Made by a program: the position numbers and the translations under genes. 64,000 nucleotides of DNA from NCBI RefSeq assembly GCF_014191985.1, contig NZ_JACHXI010000018.1:1-64000 (forward strand), in the 5' to 3' direction. Positions 1 to 9,249 of this stretch are shown here, piece by piece. Within the stretch, counting starts at the first letter, position 1, and every line of letters begins with the position of its first letter. The notes beneath the pieces were generated by a model, which saw only the letters and a list, made by a program, of their open reading frames with translations, ran no database searches and had not been told where the DNA came from. The stretch is from Azomonas macrocytogenes. Its GTDB lineage: Bacteria; Pseudomonadota; Gammaproteobacteria; Pseudomonadales; Pseudomonadaceae.

Positions 1-277
1 TTTCGTTTTCTACTCAATTGCTTGCCGCTGACTGCTGGGCTAACCAGCTGCCTGCGGGAGGCGCATAATACAGCATCTCAAACTACCGTCAAGCCAATAA
101 AGCGATTCAGTCAAAATTAAAACAACGAACGAAATTCAGGGGACAAGTAATGAACACGATCACACTACAGAGGCTTCAGGTATGACGGCCAGGAACACTA
201 TGGAACCTGGCCAGGCCTTTCACTCCTCCAACCAGCTTTCAGAAGAAGGAGCTCAGACAGGCAGCGGGCAAAGAAGA
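1..277. other. Leading non-coding stretch, no gene recognised
   Basis: No convincing coding region. An open frame on the plus strand runs from base 1 to a TAA near 120 with no start inside the window, so it could be the tail of a gene cut by the edge, but I do not recognise it. A short hairpin lies near 26-46 (CTGCTGG paired with CCAGCTG). A second inverted repeat, GGCCAGG/CCTGGCC, lies at 187-212 beyond the 3' end of the lipoprotein gene. Neither has a clear T-run. Confidence 0.4.
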
Positions 278-511
278 TCAGTGCTGTTGCGGAGCTGCGG
301 GTTCTCCAACAGGCGCAGCGGGAGTTTGCTCAGCGGGGTTGGCAGTACCTGGAGTCGACGGCACTTCGCTGGCAGGGGCAGCCGGCTTTTGTTCGATATC
401 TTGTTGTTGTGGCGGATTAACTTCCGGAGCCTTGGGCTGAGCCGGCTTGTCGCAAGCTGCCAGCGCAATGGTAGTAGTCAGCAGCAGAGCGTGAGCAAAA
501 GATATCCGCAT
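278..511 (-). CDS. Small proline/alanine-rich lipoprotein
   Basis: A 77-residue protein with a hydrophobic signal (residues 3-19) ending in the lipobox LAAC, so Cys20 would be lipidated and the protein anchored in a membrane facing the periplasm. The rest is low complexity: Pro, Ala, Gln and Glu without a fold I recognise, resembling a flexible linker. The ATG at 511 has a good AGGAG ribosome-binding site, which rules out the in-frame start 63 bases upstream. It lies on the same strand as the DUF3299/ABC genes, about 160 bases beyond them. Function unknown. Confidence 0.75.
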   Translation of the reverse strand: MRISFAHALLLTTTIALAACDKPAQPKAPEVNPPQQQDIEQKPAAPASEVPSTPGTANPAEQTPAAPVGEPAAPQQH

Positions 512-670
512 GATGTTCTCCTGATTGTCATAAATTCCAAGAGTTAACAACCATAGCAGAATTTTTCCGCACATAAACGAGCCGGCTACTACATTGCCGA
601 AGAAGTAAAGCCTGGACTGCGTATTGCCGCCCCTTGCTGAGCAGTACGGAATATCACGCGGTACTGGACT

Positions 671-1189
671 TCAATTGCCCTCGGGCAATTCATACACATA
701 GATCTTCTCGGCCTGCATCGCGTAGCCGGCTGTGGTCAGTTCGTGCCGGCTCAGTTCGACCTTCAACCGGCCTTCAATCCAATATGGCTGGTAAAGCGCC
801 TCCTGAACCACGCCAGGCTCGCTGCTGACATGTACGATCTGGTTCGAAGGCGGTGGCGGTACATGAATACAGGCCCCGAAATACGGCACCAGGAAGAATT
901 CGATGACCCGGCCATTACTGTCTGTTTCCAGCGGCACGATATACCCCGGCAGCTTGACCCAGGCACCAGTCAGCTCAGGTACGACTGGAGCATTCGGCAG
1001 TTGCTGGATGGCGGCTGGCGCCTCTTCTCCCGCTTCGTGGATCGCCATAGGTATCTCTGCCGGCATGCTGCCTTGCGGAACCATCTCGCTCCAGGACAAC
1101 TCACGGATCTCCTGCGCCCAGGCAGGCATGCTCAGCAGCAAAACCACATGCAACAATAGAAGGCGCATCATCAGTGGATACTCACTCAT
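671..1189 (-). CDS. DUF3299 family periplasmic protein
   Basis: A 172-residue secreted protein. A signal peptide covers about residues 7-21 and ends AWA-Q. The mature part carries the DUF3299 core (LTGAWVKLPGYIVPLE, FFLVPYFGACIHVPPPPSNQ). The ATG at 1189 overlaps the upstream permease stop as ATGA, which argues for translational coupling; an alternative ATG lies at 1171. The order ATPase, permease, DUF3299 recalls P. aeruginosa PA4064-PA4066, reported there as zinc/Zur-responsive. From that context I infer a role in metal handling with the ABC pair, but no metal-binding motif is obvious here. Confidence 0.8.
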   Translation of the reverse strand: MSEYPLMMRLLLLHVVLLLSMPAWAQEIRELSWSEMVPQGSMPAEIPMAIHEAGEEAPAAIQQLPNAPVVPELTGAWVKLPGYIVPLETDSNGRVIEFFLVPYFGACIHVPPPPSNQIVHVSSEPGVVQEALYQPYWIEGRLKVELSRHELTTAGYAMQAEKIYVYELPEGN

Positions 1190-2451
1190 AGGCGAATAGA
1201 CAATCCATCGGCCAGCGATTGCCGATAGGCACGCCAGGCTGGCAGACAGCCCATTAACAGGGCAGCCAGCAGAATTCCACCGAGCAGTATCCATTCGTGA
1301 AGGTTCGGCCAAGCCAGCGGCAGATACAGGCCGTAATTGGCTTGCAGATAACCTCGGGCTATAACGATGCCAAAGTACAACAGGGCCAACCCGAAAGACA
1401 CGCCGGCGAGCGCTAGAAAAGTGGATTCGAAAATCAACAACCCAGCGATATGCCAGGGCCGCGCCCCTACTGAACGGAGAATGGCCATTTCCCGACGGCG
1501 CTCGTTGAGACTGGCCAGGATTGCGGTAAGCATACCAATCAGGCCCGTTAGGACGACAAACAACGAGACAACGAACAGCGCCTTTTCTGCCGTCCCCATC
1601 AGACTCCACAGCTCTTGCAAGGCAACACCGGGCAAAATCGCCAGCAAGGGCTCGCCCTGATAGTCATTAATCTCGCGCTGCAGCGTGAAGGTAGCGATCT
1701 TGCTGTCCAGCCCCAGCAGGAAAGCAGTGATAGCCTTGGGCGTCAGGTCCCGCCGGCGAGACTCGTCGGCACTGATTCTGGCCGTGCCTTGAGCCGGCAT
1801 GCCGCTGTGCCAGTCGATATGGATGGCCTCCATTCCGGCGAGGGAAATATGCAGGGTGCGATCCACCGGCGTGCCGGTACGCGCCAGTACGCCAACCACG
1901 GTGAAGGGCTTGTCGTCGTGCTGCACCAGACTGACAGTGGCGACACCGTGGGCCAGCACGATGTGCTCACCTAGCCGGTAGTGCAGCGCCTGAGCCACCT
2001 CGGCGCCAAGTACAACTTCGAACGGATCGTCAGCGAAGGCACGCCCTTCGGCTAGCCGCAATGGCTGGCCGTGCCCGTAGTGATAGTGTTCAAAATAGAC
2101 CTGGTTGGTACCGAGCACGCGATAACCACGATGTGAATCGCCCAGTGACAAGGGAATTGCCCAGCTCACCCGAGGGTGCTCGGCATAGTGCAGGAAACTA
2201 TCCCAGCGGATATTGCTGGTGGCATTGCCGATACGGAAAACCGAATAGAGCAGCAGGTTGACTGGGCCGGAGCGCGCTCCAACGACCAGATCGGTACCAC
2301 TGATAGTACTGGCGAAACTGACTCGCGCTTCACTGCGTATCCGCTCAACGGCCAGCAGCAGGGTCACCGAAAGAGCAACGGCGAATACGGTTAGCAATAC
2401 GGTGAAACGGCGATTGGCCAGGCTAGCCAGAGCAAGACGCAGAAGATGCAT
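1186..2451 (-). CDS. MacB/FtsX-type ABC transporter permease
   Basis: About 421 residues with the FtsX/LolC/MacB layout: one membrane helix near the N-terminus (residues 15-35), a large periplasmic domain (about 40-290), then three C-terminal helices. The start at 2451 (MHLLRLALASLANRRF) is typical of these permeases, but no strong ribosome-binding site is visible. An in-frame start further upstream would overlap the ATPase gene. It lies 50 bases after the ATPase stop and overlaps the DUF3299 gene. Such pairs work as mechanotransmitters or substrate extractors rather than classical channels. The substrate is not evident. Confidence 0.85.
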   Translation of the reverse strand: MHLLRLALASLANRRFTVLLTVFAVALSVTLLLAVERIRSEARVSFASTISGTDLVVGARSGPVNLLLYSVFRIGNATSNIRWDSFLHYAEHPRVSWAIPLSLGDSHRGYRVLGTNQVYFEHYHYGHGQPLRLAEGRAFADDPFEVVLGAEVAQALHYRLGEHIVLAHGVATVSLVQHDDKPFTVVGVLARTGTPVDRTLHISLAGMEAIHIDWHSGMPAQGTARISADESRRRDLTPKAITAFLLGLDSKIATFTLQREINDYQGEPLLAILPGVALQELWSLMGTAEKALFVVSLFVVLTGLIGMLTAILASLNERRREMAILRSVGARPWHIAGLLIFESTFLALAGVSFGLALLYFGIVIARGYLQANYGLYLPLAWPNLHEWILLGGILLAALLMGCLPAWRAYRQSLADGLSIRL

Positions 2452-2500
2452 AAGTAAGGAGGCTTTTGAACGAAAAGTGGATAAAAAACCGAAACAGCGT

Positions 2501-3214
2501 CTACAAAATGTTGCAATGATCTTCGGCGTGCGCTCGATTGAGCTCAACTAATGACAGGCTGCGGTCGAACAATGGTGCCAGGCTCTGGTCATGGCTGACG
2601 AACAGCAGGCTGGCACCCGCCGCTCGGCATTCACCGAACAGCAATTGTAAAAAAGCCTCACGGGTGTCGGCGTCCAGGGCCGATGTGGGCTCGTCGGCAA
2701 TCACCAGTTCAGGCTGACCGATCAAGGCACGAGCGGCAGCAATCCGCTGCTGCTGCCCAATGGATAAACTGTCGGCCCGTCGCCCCTGCAGTTCAGCGCT
2801 CAAACCAAGATGTTCAAGCAACGTCACGGCAGCTTTTTCCACGCTACCATGACGCTGGCAGGCGTGCGCGGCACGCAACCTGGAGAAACGGCAAGGCAGC
2901 TCGACGTTTTCCCGTACTGACAGAAATGGCAGTAGGTTGAACTGCTGGAAAATGTAGCCGATATGGTTGGCACGAAAACGATCACGCGCCCCGGAAGAAA
3001 GCCGGCCAAGGTCTTCTTCGAGCAGGCGGACCCTGCCCCGGCTGGCCCGTTGCACACCACCGAGCAGCCCCAGCAGAGTAGTCTTGCCGCTACCGCTCGG
3101 CCCCCGGAGGAATAGAGTTTCACCCCGCACGAGACGAAATTCAGGAATATCCAGCAGTTCCGCTTGGCCGGGCCAGGCGAAGCCGAGCCCGTCGAGTTCA
3201 AGTAATGAATTCAT
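2501..3214 (-). CDS. ABC transporter ATP-binding protein (LolD/MacB type)
   Basis: A 237-residue nucleotide-binding subunit. Walker A is GPSGSGKTT near residue 38, the Q-loop is FQQFN, the signature LSIGQQQR is a variant of LSGGQ (Gly to Ile), Walker B is ELVIADEPT, and the H-loop is FVSHD. It would energise the permease encoded just downstream and act at the inner membrane. It starts with ATG 72 bases after the MFS gene stop on the same strand, so the MFS-ABC-DUF3299 genes could be co-read. No Zur-like operator was recognised in the short gap. Confidence 0.88.
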   Translation of the reverse strand: MNSLLELDGLGFAWPGQAELLDIPEFRLVRGETLFLRGPSGSGKTTLLGLLGGVQRASRGRVRLLEEDLGRLSSGARDRFRANHIGYIFQQFNLLPFLSVRENVELPCRFSRLRAAHACQRHGSVEKAAVTLLEHLGLSAELQGRRADSLSIGQQQRIAAARALIGQPELVIADEPTSALDADTREAFLQLLFGECRAAGASLLFVSHDQSLAPLFDRSLSLVELNRAHAEDHCNIL

Positions 3215-3286
3215 GGGGTGTGCTCGAAATGGCTCGCGGCAGGATGAGTCCAGCCACAGCGCTTGAGAAAAAACTCCGGTTACAGA

Positions 3287-4714
3287 TCAATTGGCCCGCG
3301 GCTTTCCATGTCCGCTCACCGCCGCGCCGGCATTCACTGGTAGCCGCATGCCATCGACTAGAGACAGCAGGGTCAGAATGCCGATCACGACCCAGGCAAA
3401 GTGGAAATGCCCGAGCTGGTGGCCAGTGCCACTGTCGAAGGTCTCGCCCAGGCGCAGCAGAATGGCCGCGATGGCCACGCCGAGGCCGAAGGCGAACTGC
3501 TGCGCCATGCTGAACAACGTGTTCGCACCAGTCATCCTATCCTTGGGTATGTCGGCGAAAGCCATGGTGGCGTAGACAGTGAAGCCCATGGAACGAGCCA
3601 TGCCGGATAACAGTAGAACCGGCAGCAGGATGAACAGCGGCGTGTCCTGGGTAAAAAACGCGCAGGCGAACACGGTCGCGGCCAGGATCAGCACGCTGGC
3701 GAGAAGCGACTGGCGAAAACCGTAGTTGCGCAGTACCCAGCCGGTCATGGGTTTCATGCCGATATTACCGGCGAATAGCGTCAGCACCAGCAAGCCGGAA
3801 GTAAAGGCGTCATAACCGAAACCAAGTTGGAACATCAGCGGCAGCAGAAATGGCATGGCACTGACCATGGCCCGGAATACCGAACCGCCGAAGATAGTGA
3901 CGGCATAGGTGGTCACGTTGAAATTGTCGAAACGCAGCAGCGGCGCAGGATGCCGTCGGCAGTGGCGAAACAGAACGCCCCCCAGCACACCTCCGGCGAC
4001 CAGCAAGGCCAAGGGAAAAGGCCAGGCCGCAACGTCCTGGCCGATTTTTTCCAGGCTGTAAAGCAGTCCCAGACAGGCCAATGCGCAAAGGACGAAACCT
4101 GTAGTATCGAACTGGGCACGGACGATGCTACCAGCATTGGCGGGAATCAGCCGCCAGGCCAGCACCAGGGCGATCAGACCAAGCGGCACATTGAGCAAAA
4201 AAATCCAGTGCCAAGAAGCATAGGTCGTAATAAAGCCGCCAATGGGCGGCCCCAGTACCGGTGCAGTCAGCCCTGGCCAGGTGAGATAGGCGATGGCTTT
4301 TACCAGATCGTCCTTCGGCGTGTTATTGAGCACCGCCAGCCGGCCGACCGGCACCATCATCGCACCGGCAAGTCCTTGCAATACGCGTGCGCCAGTGAAC
4401 ACCCAGAGACTGGTCGAACAGGCACAGAGAATTGAGGCCAACGTGAACAAAGCGATCGCCGCGCTGAATACCGATCGGTGGCCGAAACGATCCGCCACCC
4501 AGCCGCTGGCCGGGATGAAGATCGCGACGGTCAGCACATAGGCGGTGATGCCGATGCTCACGTCCACCGCGTTCACGCCGAAGGAGTCGGCCATCTGCGG
4601 CAGGGCCGTGACGATCACCGTGGCGTCGAGGTTTTCCATGAAAAACGCACTGGCAACCAACAGAGCAATCCGGCGTGCATGGGGGGCCAGCGCTCCCGAT
4701 CTTGTCGTTGTCAT
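3287..4714 (-). CDS. MFS transporter, DHA2 (EmrB-like) family
   Basis: A 475-residue major facilitator with 12-14 predicted helices. It carries motif A (GWVADRFGHRS), the DHA2-type N-terminus (FMENLDATVIVTALPQ) and motif C-like GPPIGGFI. Members are proton antiporters for drugs or small organic acids. The ATG at 4714 has a GGAG ribosome-binding site, better than the in-frame start 75 bases upstream. It lies downstream of quiC on the same strand, separated by a MITE-like element, so it could export or import aromatic compounds linked to that pathway (inference). Its promoter may be displaced by, or lie inside, the element. Confidence 0.88.
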   Translation of the reverse strand: MTTTRSGALAPHARRIALLVASAFFMENLDATVIVTALPQMADSFGVNAVDVSIGITAYVLTVAIFIPASGWVADRFGHRSVFSAAIALFTLASILCACSTSLWVFTGARVLQGLAGAMMVPVGRLAVLNNTPKDDLVKAIAYLTWPGLTAPVLGPPIGGFITTYASWHWIFLLNVPLGLIALVLAWRLIPANAGSIVRAQFDTTGFVLCALACLGLLYSLEKIGQDVAAWPFPLALLVAGGVLGGVLFRHCRRHPAPLLRFDNFNVTTYAVTIFGGSVFRAMVSAMPFLLPLMFQLGFGYDAFTSGLLVLTLFAGNIGMKPMTGWVLRNYGFRQSLLASVLILAATVFACAFFTQDTPLFILLPVLLLSGMARSMGFTVYATMAFADIPKDRMTGANTLFSMAQQFAFGLGVAIAAILLRLGETFDSGTGHQLGHFHFAWVVIGILTLLSLVDGMRLPVNAGAAVSGHGKPRAN

Positions 4715-4816
4715 CGAGGCTCCATCATTCAACAAGGCAATATTGCTTTTTGCTGCTTGCAGCAGGGACCACTTGCAGCACCAACGCACAGGGCAGGATA
4801 TCCGTTCATGGCATTA

Positions 4817-5012
4817 GGGCGTGTCATCAATTGCCACCCCGATTGCGTTGCCGCCTGGCCCGTGTTCAGCCGCAACCCGAAGGGACGGGCCGTATTTTGC
4901 GCAGTGCGGCGTTGCTCGTCGTTCATTTGGAATGACCAAACGTCTCTCCTCACGCCTTGCCCTGCGCAAAATACGGCTCCGGCGCAACGGAGTGGCAATT
5001 GATGACACGCCC
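4817..5012. mobile_element. MITE-like element, 196 bp, flanked by TA
   Basis: Perfect 21-bp terminal inverted repeats (4817-4837, starting GGGCGTGTCATCAATTGC, and 4992-5012) are each flanked outside by TA (4815-4816 and 5013-5014). A second internal inverted repeat, GCCGTATTTTGCGCAG (4889-4904 and 4962-4977), and a short central TTTGG/CCAAA stem let the whole element fold into one long hairpin. It encodes no transposase. TA duplication with perfect ends is the hallmark of non-autonomous elements moved by IS630/Tc1-mariner-type transposases. No second copy occurs in the window. The right TA plus the element's first G form the quiC stop codon. Confidence 0.75.
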
Positions 5013-6922
5013 TAGAGCCTGACAGGCGTCGAGACACCGCTGCGCACCTTGGCCAGCGCAGCCAGCCGCACCGCCACGTTTGCCGCGCCATACCCTACAT
5101 AGCCATTTCGGCGCTGCAGGACTTCGAAGAAGAAGCGATCCTCGAAAGGCTCAGTGTAGACATGGAACAGTTCGCCACCCTGAGCATCACGGTCGTACAG
5201 GACGTTATAGTAGGCCAGTTCGCTGAGGAACTCGTCGTCGAAATCGAAGCGCGCCGCGAGGTCGTCGTAGTAATTCAGCGGAATTTCCAGCAGCGGAAGG
5301 CCGGCATCCTTGGCTCGACTGACCTCGGTAAAGATGTTCTCGCAGGCAAAGGCAATGTGATGCACGCCGGAGCCTCGATAGTTGGACAAGGCATGGGAAA
5401 TGGCCGTGTTGCGGTTTTCCGAAACATTCAGCGGCAGGCGGATACTGCTGCACAGGCTGCGGATCGCCCGGCTTTTTACCAGGCCATAGGGATCGGGCAG
5501 CACGACTTCGTCGTCGGCGGCGAAATCGAACAGGCTTTTATAGAACAGGACCCAGCTGTCGAGCGTATCGGCCGGCACGGCCATGGCCAGATGATCGATA
5601 CTGCTCAGGCTGCCGCCAGGGATCGCCTTCTCGTTCAGGATGAAGTCGCTATCGTAAATAGTCTGGCCGGGTTCGCCATGCTCGACCAAGTAGATGAGAC
5701 TGCCATCCAGCGCCCGCACAGCAGGAATTTCGCGCTCGTTGGGACCCAGCAGGCCGCGGAAAGGCTGCCCCTTGAAAGCCCGGGCACGCTCCAGCGCCGC
5801 ATGACCATCCTTGACGCGGAACGCGGTGGCACACAGCGACGGGCCATGGGCTGCGTAGAAATTGTGCGCAAAAGAATAGGGCTCGGCATTGAGCACGATG
5901 TTGATGCCACCCTGGCGTAACAGGCTGACATCCTTGGAACGGTGCTTACCTACCTGCGCGAAGCCGAGATGCTCCAACCAGCCGGCCAGCTTGGCACCCT
6001 GTGCCTCGTCGACAGCGAATTCAAGGAATTCGACACCTTCGTAGCGGCTGGCCTGCACCGGATTATAGAGAATGTCGAGGTTCGCCGGCGGGACAGGGTC
6101 TTTTTTCAGCAGCTTGCGGGTTTTTTCTTCCAGGTACAGCAAGGAACGTAGCCCGTCAGCGGCATTGGCCCGCGGCGGCGCGGCGCGGAAGCCATCGTTG
6201 AAGATTTCCAGGGACAGCGGGCCAGTGTAGCCACTCTTGAGGATCGGCGCGAGAAAACCGGCCAGATCGAATTCGCCCTGCCCCGGGAAGCAGCGAAAGT
6301 GTCGACTCCATTCCAGCACGTCCATGGCCAGGATCGGCGCATCGGCCATCTGCACGAAGAATATCTTGTCGCCAGGAATATCGGCGATAGCGCTGGGATC
6401 ACCCTTGAGCGAAAGGGTATGAAAGCTGTCCAGTAGCACGCCGAGCGCCGGATGGTCGGCCTGCTTCACGATGCTCCAGACCTGCTGCCAGGTATTGACG
6501 TGGCGTCCCCAGGCCAATGCTTCGTAGCCGATACGCAGGTTGCGAGCGCCGGCGCGCTCGGCCAGTTGGCGCAGGTCATCGACGAGGATTTCCTGCTCGC
6601 CCAGGGAATCGACAGCGACATTGCTGCAGACCAGGACCAGATCCGTGCCCAGTTCCTGCATCACATCGAACTTACGCTCGGCGCGATCGAGGTTCTTCTG
6701 CAAGCGATCGCGGCGACATCCTTCAAAGTCACGAAAAGGCTGGAACAGGGTGATCGCAATCCCAAGATCCTCGCACAGACGGCGAACATCGCGCGGACTG
6801 CCTGAGTAGTACAACAGATCGTTCTCGAAGATCTCGACACCATCGAAACCGGCGGCGGCAACGGCTTCGAGCTTTTCCGGAAGGGTTCCGCTCAAAGAAA
6901 CAGTAGCGATCGAGCGATGCAT
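5012..6922 (-). CDS. quiC: 3-dehydroshikimate dehydratase (QuiC, AP-endonuclease/HPPD-like fusion)
   Basis: A 636-residue two-domain enzyme that dehydrates 3-dehydroshikimate to protocatechuate, feeding quinate and shikimate into the beta-ketoadipate pathway. Residues 1-270 form a sugar-isomerase-like TIM barrel with the expected metal ligands Glu134, Asp165, Gln191 and Glu239. Residues 295-615 form a 4-hydroxyphenylpyruvate-dioxygenase-like vicinal-oxygen-chelate part with His in SIDHLAM, His in GVHHIAF and Glu in FFFEVLQR. Length matches Pseudomonas QuiC1. The stop codon TAG lies exactly at the MITE boundary, built from the flanking TA and the element's first base. Start is ATG at 6922. Confidence 0.93.
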   Translation of the reverse strand: MHRSIATVSLSGTLPEKLEAVAAAGFDGVEIFENDLLYYSGSPRDVRRLCEDLGIAITLFQPFRDFEGCRRDRLQKNLDRAERKFDVMQELGTDLVLVCSNVAVDSLGEQEILVDDLRQLAERAGARNLRIGYEALAWGRHVNTWQQVWSIVKQADHPALGVLLDSFHTLSLKGDPSAIADIPGDKIFFVQMADAPILAMDVLEWSRHFRCFPGQGEFDLAGFLAPILKSGYTGPLSLEIFNDGFRAAPPRANAADGLRSLLYLEEKTRKLLKKDPVPPANLDILYNPVQASRYEGVEFLEFAVDEAQGAKLAGWLEHLGFAQVGKHRSKDVSLLRQGGINIVLNAEPYSFAHNFYAAHGPSLCATAFRVKDGHAALERARAFKGQPFRGLLGPNEREIPAVRALDGSLIYLVEHGEPGQTIYDSDFILNEKAIPGGSLSSIDHLAMAVPADTLDSWVLFYKSLFDFAADDEVVLPDPYGLVKSRAIRSLCSSIRLPLNVSENRNTAISHALSNYRGSGVHHIAFACENIFTEVSRAKDAGLPLLEIPLNYYDDLAARFDFDDEFLSELAYYNVLYDRDAQGGELFHVYTEPFEDRFFFEVLQRRNGYVGYGAANVAVRLAALAKVRSGVSTPVRL

Positions 6923-7096
6923 GCTTTGACTCCTGGTCGATAGCGCGGCGTAGTAACGAAGCCTCTGCTTCGGTTCGGTTCAATGGCTAAGCGTACATGG
7001 TCCACCAATCAATACCAGAAGCCGAGGTGAAACGATTATTCACAAATGACTGACGAACCAGTGAGCCTAATTGGCCAGGTGGCGAAAGCTGGCGTT

Positions 7097-8044
7097 TTAC
7101 CCTACTTCCCCTTTACTCTGCATGGTGTTCGAAACAGCAGCATCCGGCGTTTCAGGGATCGGCAGGGGTTTACGTTGCTGCCAGGCGGCGGCAAAGCCAC
7201 TCAGGCAGATCACCAGAATGCCGAACAGCGACACGAAATCCGGCACATGCGCGAAGATCACGGCGCCAAGCAGACCGGCGAAGACGATCTGGCAATAGGT
7301 AAACGGCGCCAGCAGGGCGGGAGCGGCATGGCGAAAAGCCTGAGTCAGGAGCAGGTGAGCGAACATTCCGCAAAAGCCGAGCGCCAGCATTGGTACGAGA
7401 TATTCGTAACTCGGGGTTACCCAGTAGAACGGCACCAGTATGCTCATCACGGCAGTGGCACACAGACCCGAGAGAAAATTACTGGTAGCCGGGCCGTCAT
7501 GGGCACTGAGTTTGCGTGTGAGCAACTGATAAAAGCTGAAACATAGTGCCGAGCCGAGTGGAAACAGGATCGCCGGAGTGAACAAGGCTCCGCCGGGGTG
7601 GACCACGATCATCACGCCGACGAATCCAACCAGTACCGCCAGCCACTGGCCGCGGCTGACCGGCTCGCCCAAAAAGGGCACCGAAAGCGCCGTGACGAAC
7701 AACGGCGCGAGGAAGTTGACGGCAGTCGCCTCGGCCAGCGGAATGTAGCGCAGGCCGGACGTGAAAAACAGGCTGGTACCCAGCAGGCAGAAGGCACGCA
7801 GCACCTGCATGCCTGGACGCTTGGTGCGCAACAGACGCAGGCCTGATTTTGGCAGGAAGAAACAGGCCATCAGCAGGGAATGCACCACATAACGCACCCA
7901 GACCACCATGATGATTGGATAGATACTACTCAAATATTTCGATAGCGCATCGTGGCTGGAAAACAGGAAGGTTGCCAGAATGATCAGCAGGATGCCCATG
8001 AGCGGCCGCTGGGGTGTAGTCAACGGCGTAGCTGGTATTTTCAT
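7097..8044 (-). CDS. EamA/DMT-family permease
   Basis: A 315-residue inner-membrane protein with ten predicted helices arranged as two EamA repeats (about residues 15-145 and 155-290), typical of drug/metabolite transporters such as RhaT/YdcZ-type exporters. The motif ALSKYL in helix 1 and PLAEATAVNFLAPLF at the end of the first repeat are characteristic. The C-terminal 30 residues are hydrophilic and cytosolic. It lies between quiC and pcaD on the same strand with gaps of 174 and 247 bases, so a link to aromatic-acid metabolism is likely but unproved. Substrate not predictable from sequence. Confidence 0.88.
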   Translation of the reverse strand: MKIPATPLTTPQRPLMGILLIILATFLFSSHDALSKYLSSIYPIIMVVWVRYVVHSLLMACFFLPKSGLRLLRTKRPGMQVLRAFCLLGTSLFFTSGLRYIPLAEATAVNFLAPLFVTALSVPFLGEPVSRGQWLAVLVGFVGVMIVVHPGGALFTPAILFPLGSALCFSFYQLLTRKLSAHDGPATSNFLSGLCATAVMSILVPFYWVTPSYEYLVPMLALGFCGMFAHLLLTQAFRHAAPALLAPFTYCQIVFAGLLGAVIFAHVPDFVSLFGILVICLSGFAAAWQQRKPLPIPETPDAAVSNTMQSKGEVG

Positions 8045-8291
8045 TATCCTATCCTTCGAAATTCTGACTGTATCAATGGGCGGCGCGCCGACATCACGGC
8101 TGATGCTGCGACAATATGAACCACCGGGTCGAGCTTACCAAGCTTAACGGAATGTTCGCAGCAGGGCAGTGCAACGAGCCGGGCCGGTCGAAATCATGGG
8201 TGCGGGGAAATTGCCGCTCGTTATACGCCCTGCTCGTTCCAAACCTCTTTGATCAAGTGGAAGGTGGGTGGCGTTGGCCGCTTCTGTGAAT

Positions 8292-9080
8292 TCAGCTACG
8301 CAGGAAAGCCAGCACAGGATGCGTGAAGTCATCTCGTGCTTCGACATTGGACAGGTGTGCGGTCTCCAGTTCGATCAATTGCGCACCGGGAATGCGCTCC
8401 TGCATGAAGCGACCGTGCTCGAGGGTAGTGACTGGATCATGGCTGCCACACACGATCAGGGTTGGTGCCGTGATCGTACCGATTTGCTCACGGAAATCGG
8501 CGTCGCGCACAGCCGCACAATTGGCAGCATACCCTTGTGGCGACGTGGCGGCGATCATGTCGGCAATGGCCCCGGCATCCTCCGGTTTCGCCTCAGCAAA
8601 GGCCGGGGTGAACCAGCGGCCAATAGAGGCATCGCGCAAATTGCGCATGGCATGGCCGCCACCAGCCTGAACACTGTCGATCCGCTCATTCCAGATTTCA
8701 TCAGTACCGATTTTCGCACCGGTATTGCACAACACCAGCTTGTCCAGTCGCTCGCCGGCATTGATACCCAGCCACTGGCCGATCAGGCCGCCCATAGACA
8801 GCCCGCAGAAGTTGAATGTCTGGATCTTCAGAGCATCCAGCATAGCCAGCACGTCGCGGCCCAGCTGGTCGATACTGTAAGCCCCGGGAGTGACCAGCGA
8901 TCCACCATGGCCGCGTGTGTCATAACGCAGCACACGCAAATGCTCGCTGAAGGCAGGAATCTGCACATCCCACATAGAAAGATTGGTACCCAGCGAGTTG
9001 GAGAGCAACAGTACCGGCGCATCGTTCGGACCATCGAAACGGTAGTTCAGGTCGCCATCAGCAATTCTTACAGCAGGCAT
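8292..9080 (-). CDS. pcaD: 3-oxoadipate enol-lactonase (PcaD)
   Basis: A 262-residue alpha/beta hydrolase with the nucleophile elbow GLSMGG (Ser near residue 95), an oxyanion region at NSLGTN, the acid Asp in CGSHDPVT and the catalytic His in ETAHLSN. The fold and motifs match PcaD, which opens beta-ketoadipate enol-lactone to 3-oxoadipate in the protocatechuate branch. This fits with quiC, which makes protocatechuate, 1.4 kb away. pcaHG and pcaBC are not in the window. Start is the ATG at 9080. A general hydrolase of the same family cannot be fully excluded. Confidence 0.87.
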   Translation of the reverse strand: MPAVRIADGDLNYRFDGPNDAPVLLLSNSLGTNLSMWDVQIPAFSEHLRVLRYDTRGHGGSLVTPGAYSIDQLGRDVLAMLDALKIQTFNFCGLSMGGLIGQWLGINAGERLDKLVLCNTGAKIGTDEIWNERIDSVQAGGGHAMRNLRDASIGRWFTPAFAEAKPEDAGAIADMIAATSPQGYAANCAAVRDADFREQIGTITAPTLIVCGSHDPVTTLEHGRFMQERIPGAQLIELETAHLSNVEARDDFTHPVLAFLRS

Positions 9081-9249
9081 AGGATCATCCTCGACAAGAA
9101 AGATTTCGGTGTTCGGCTACCGCAGGCGCATCGCCCTGCACTTCGCACAGCCAGCGGCGTGCTTGATCGTGGGCAAGCCCAAAACGAACGGGTTTGCCAG
9201 AAACAATATCCGGGACTCGATACTTATGAAAAATCGAATGCTCAACCAA

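Noticed and set aside
5162-5920. 252-residue plus-strand open frame within quiC
   Set aside because: Antisense to a well-supported catalytic domain; no start signal.
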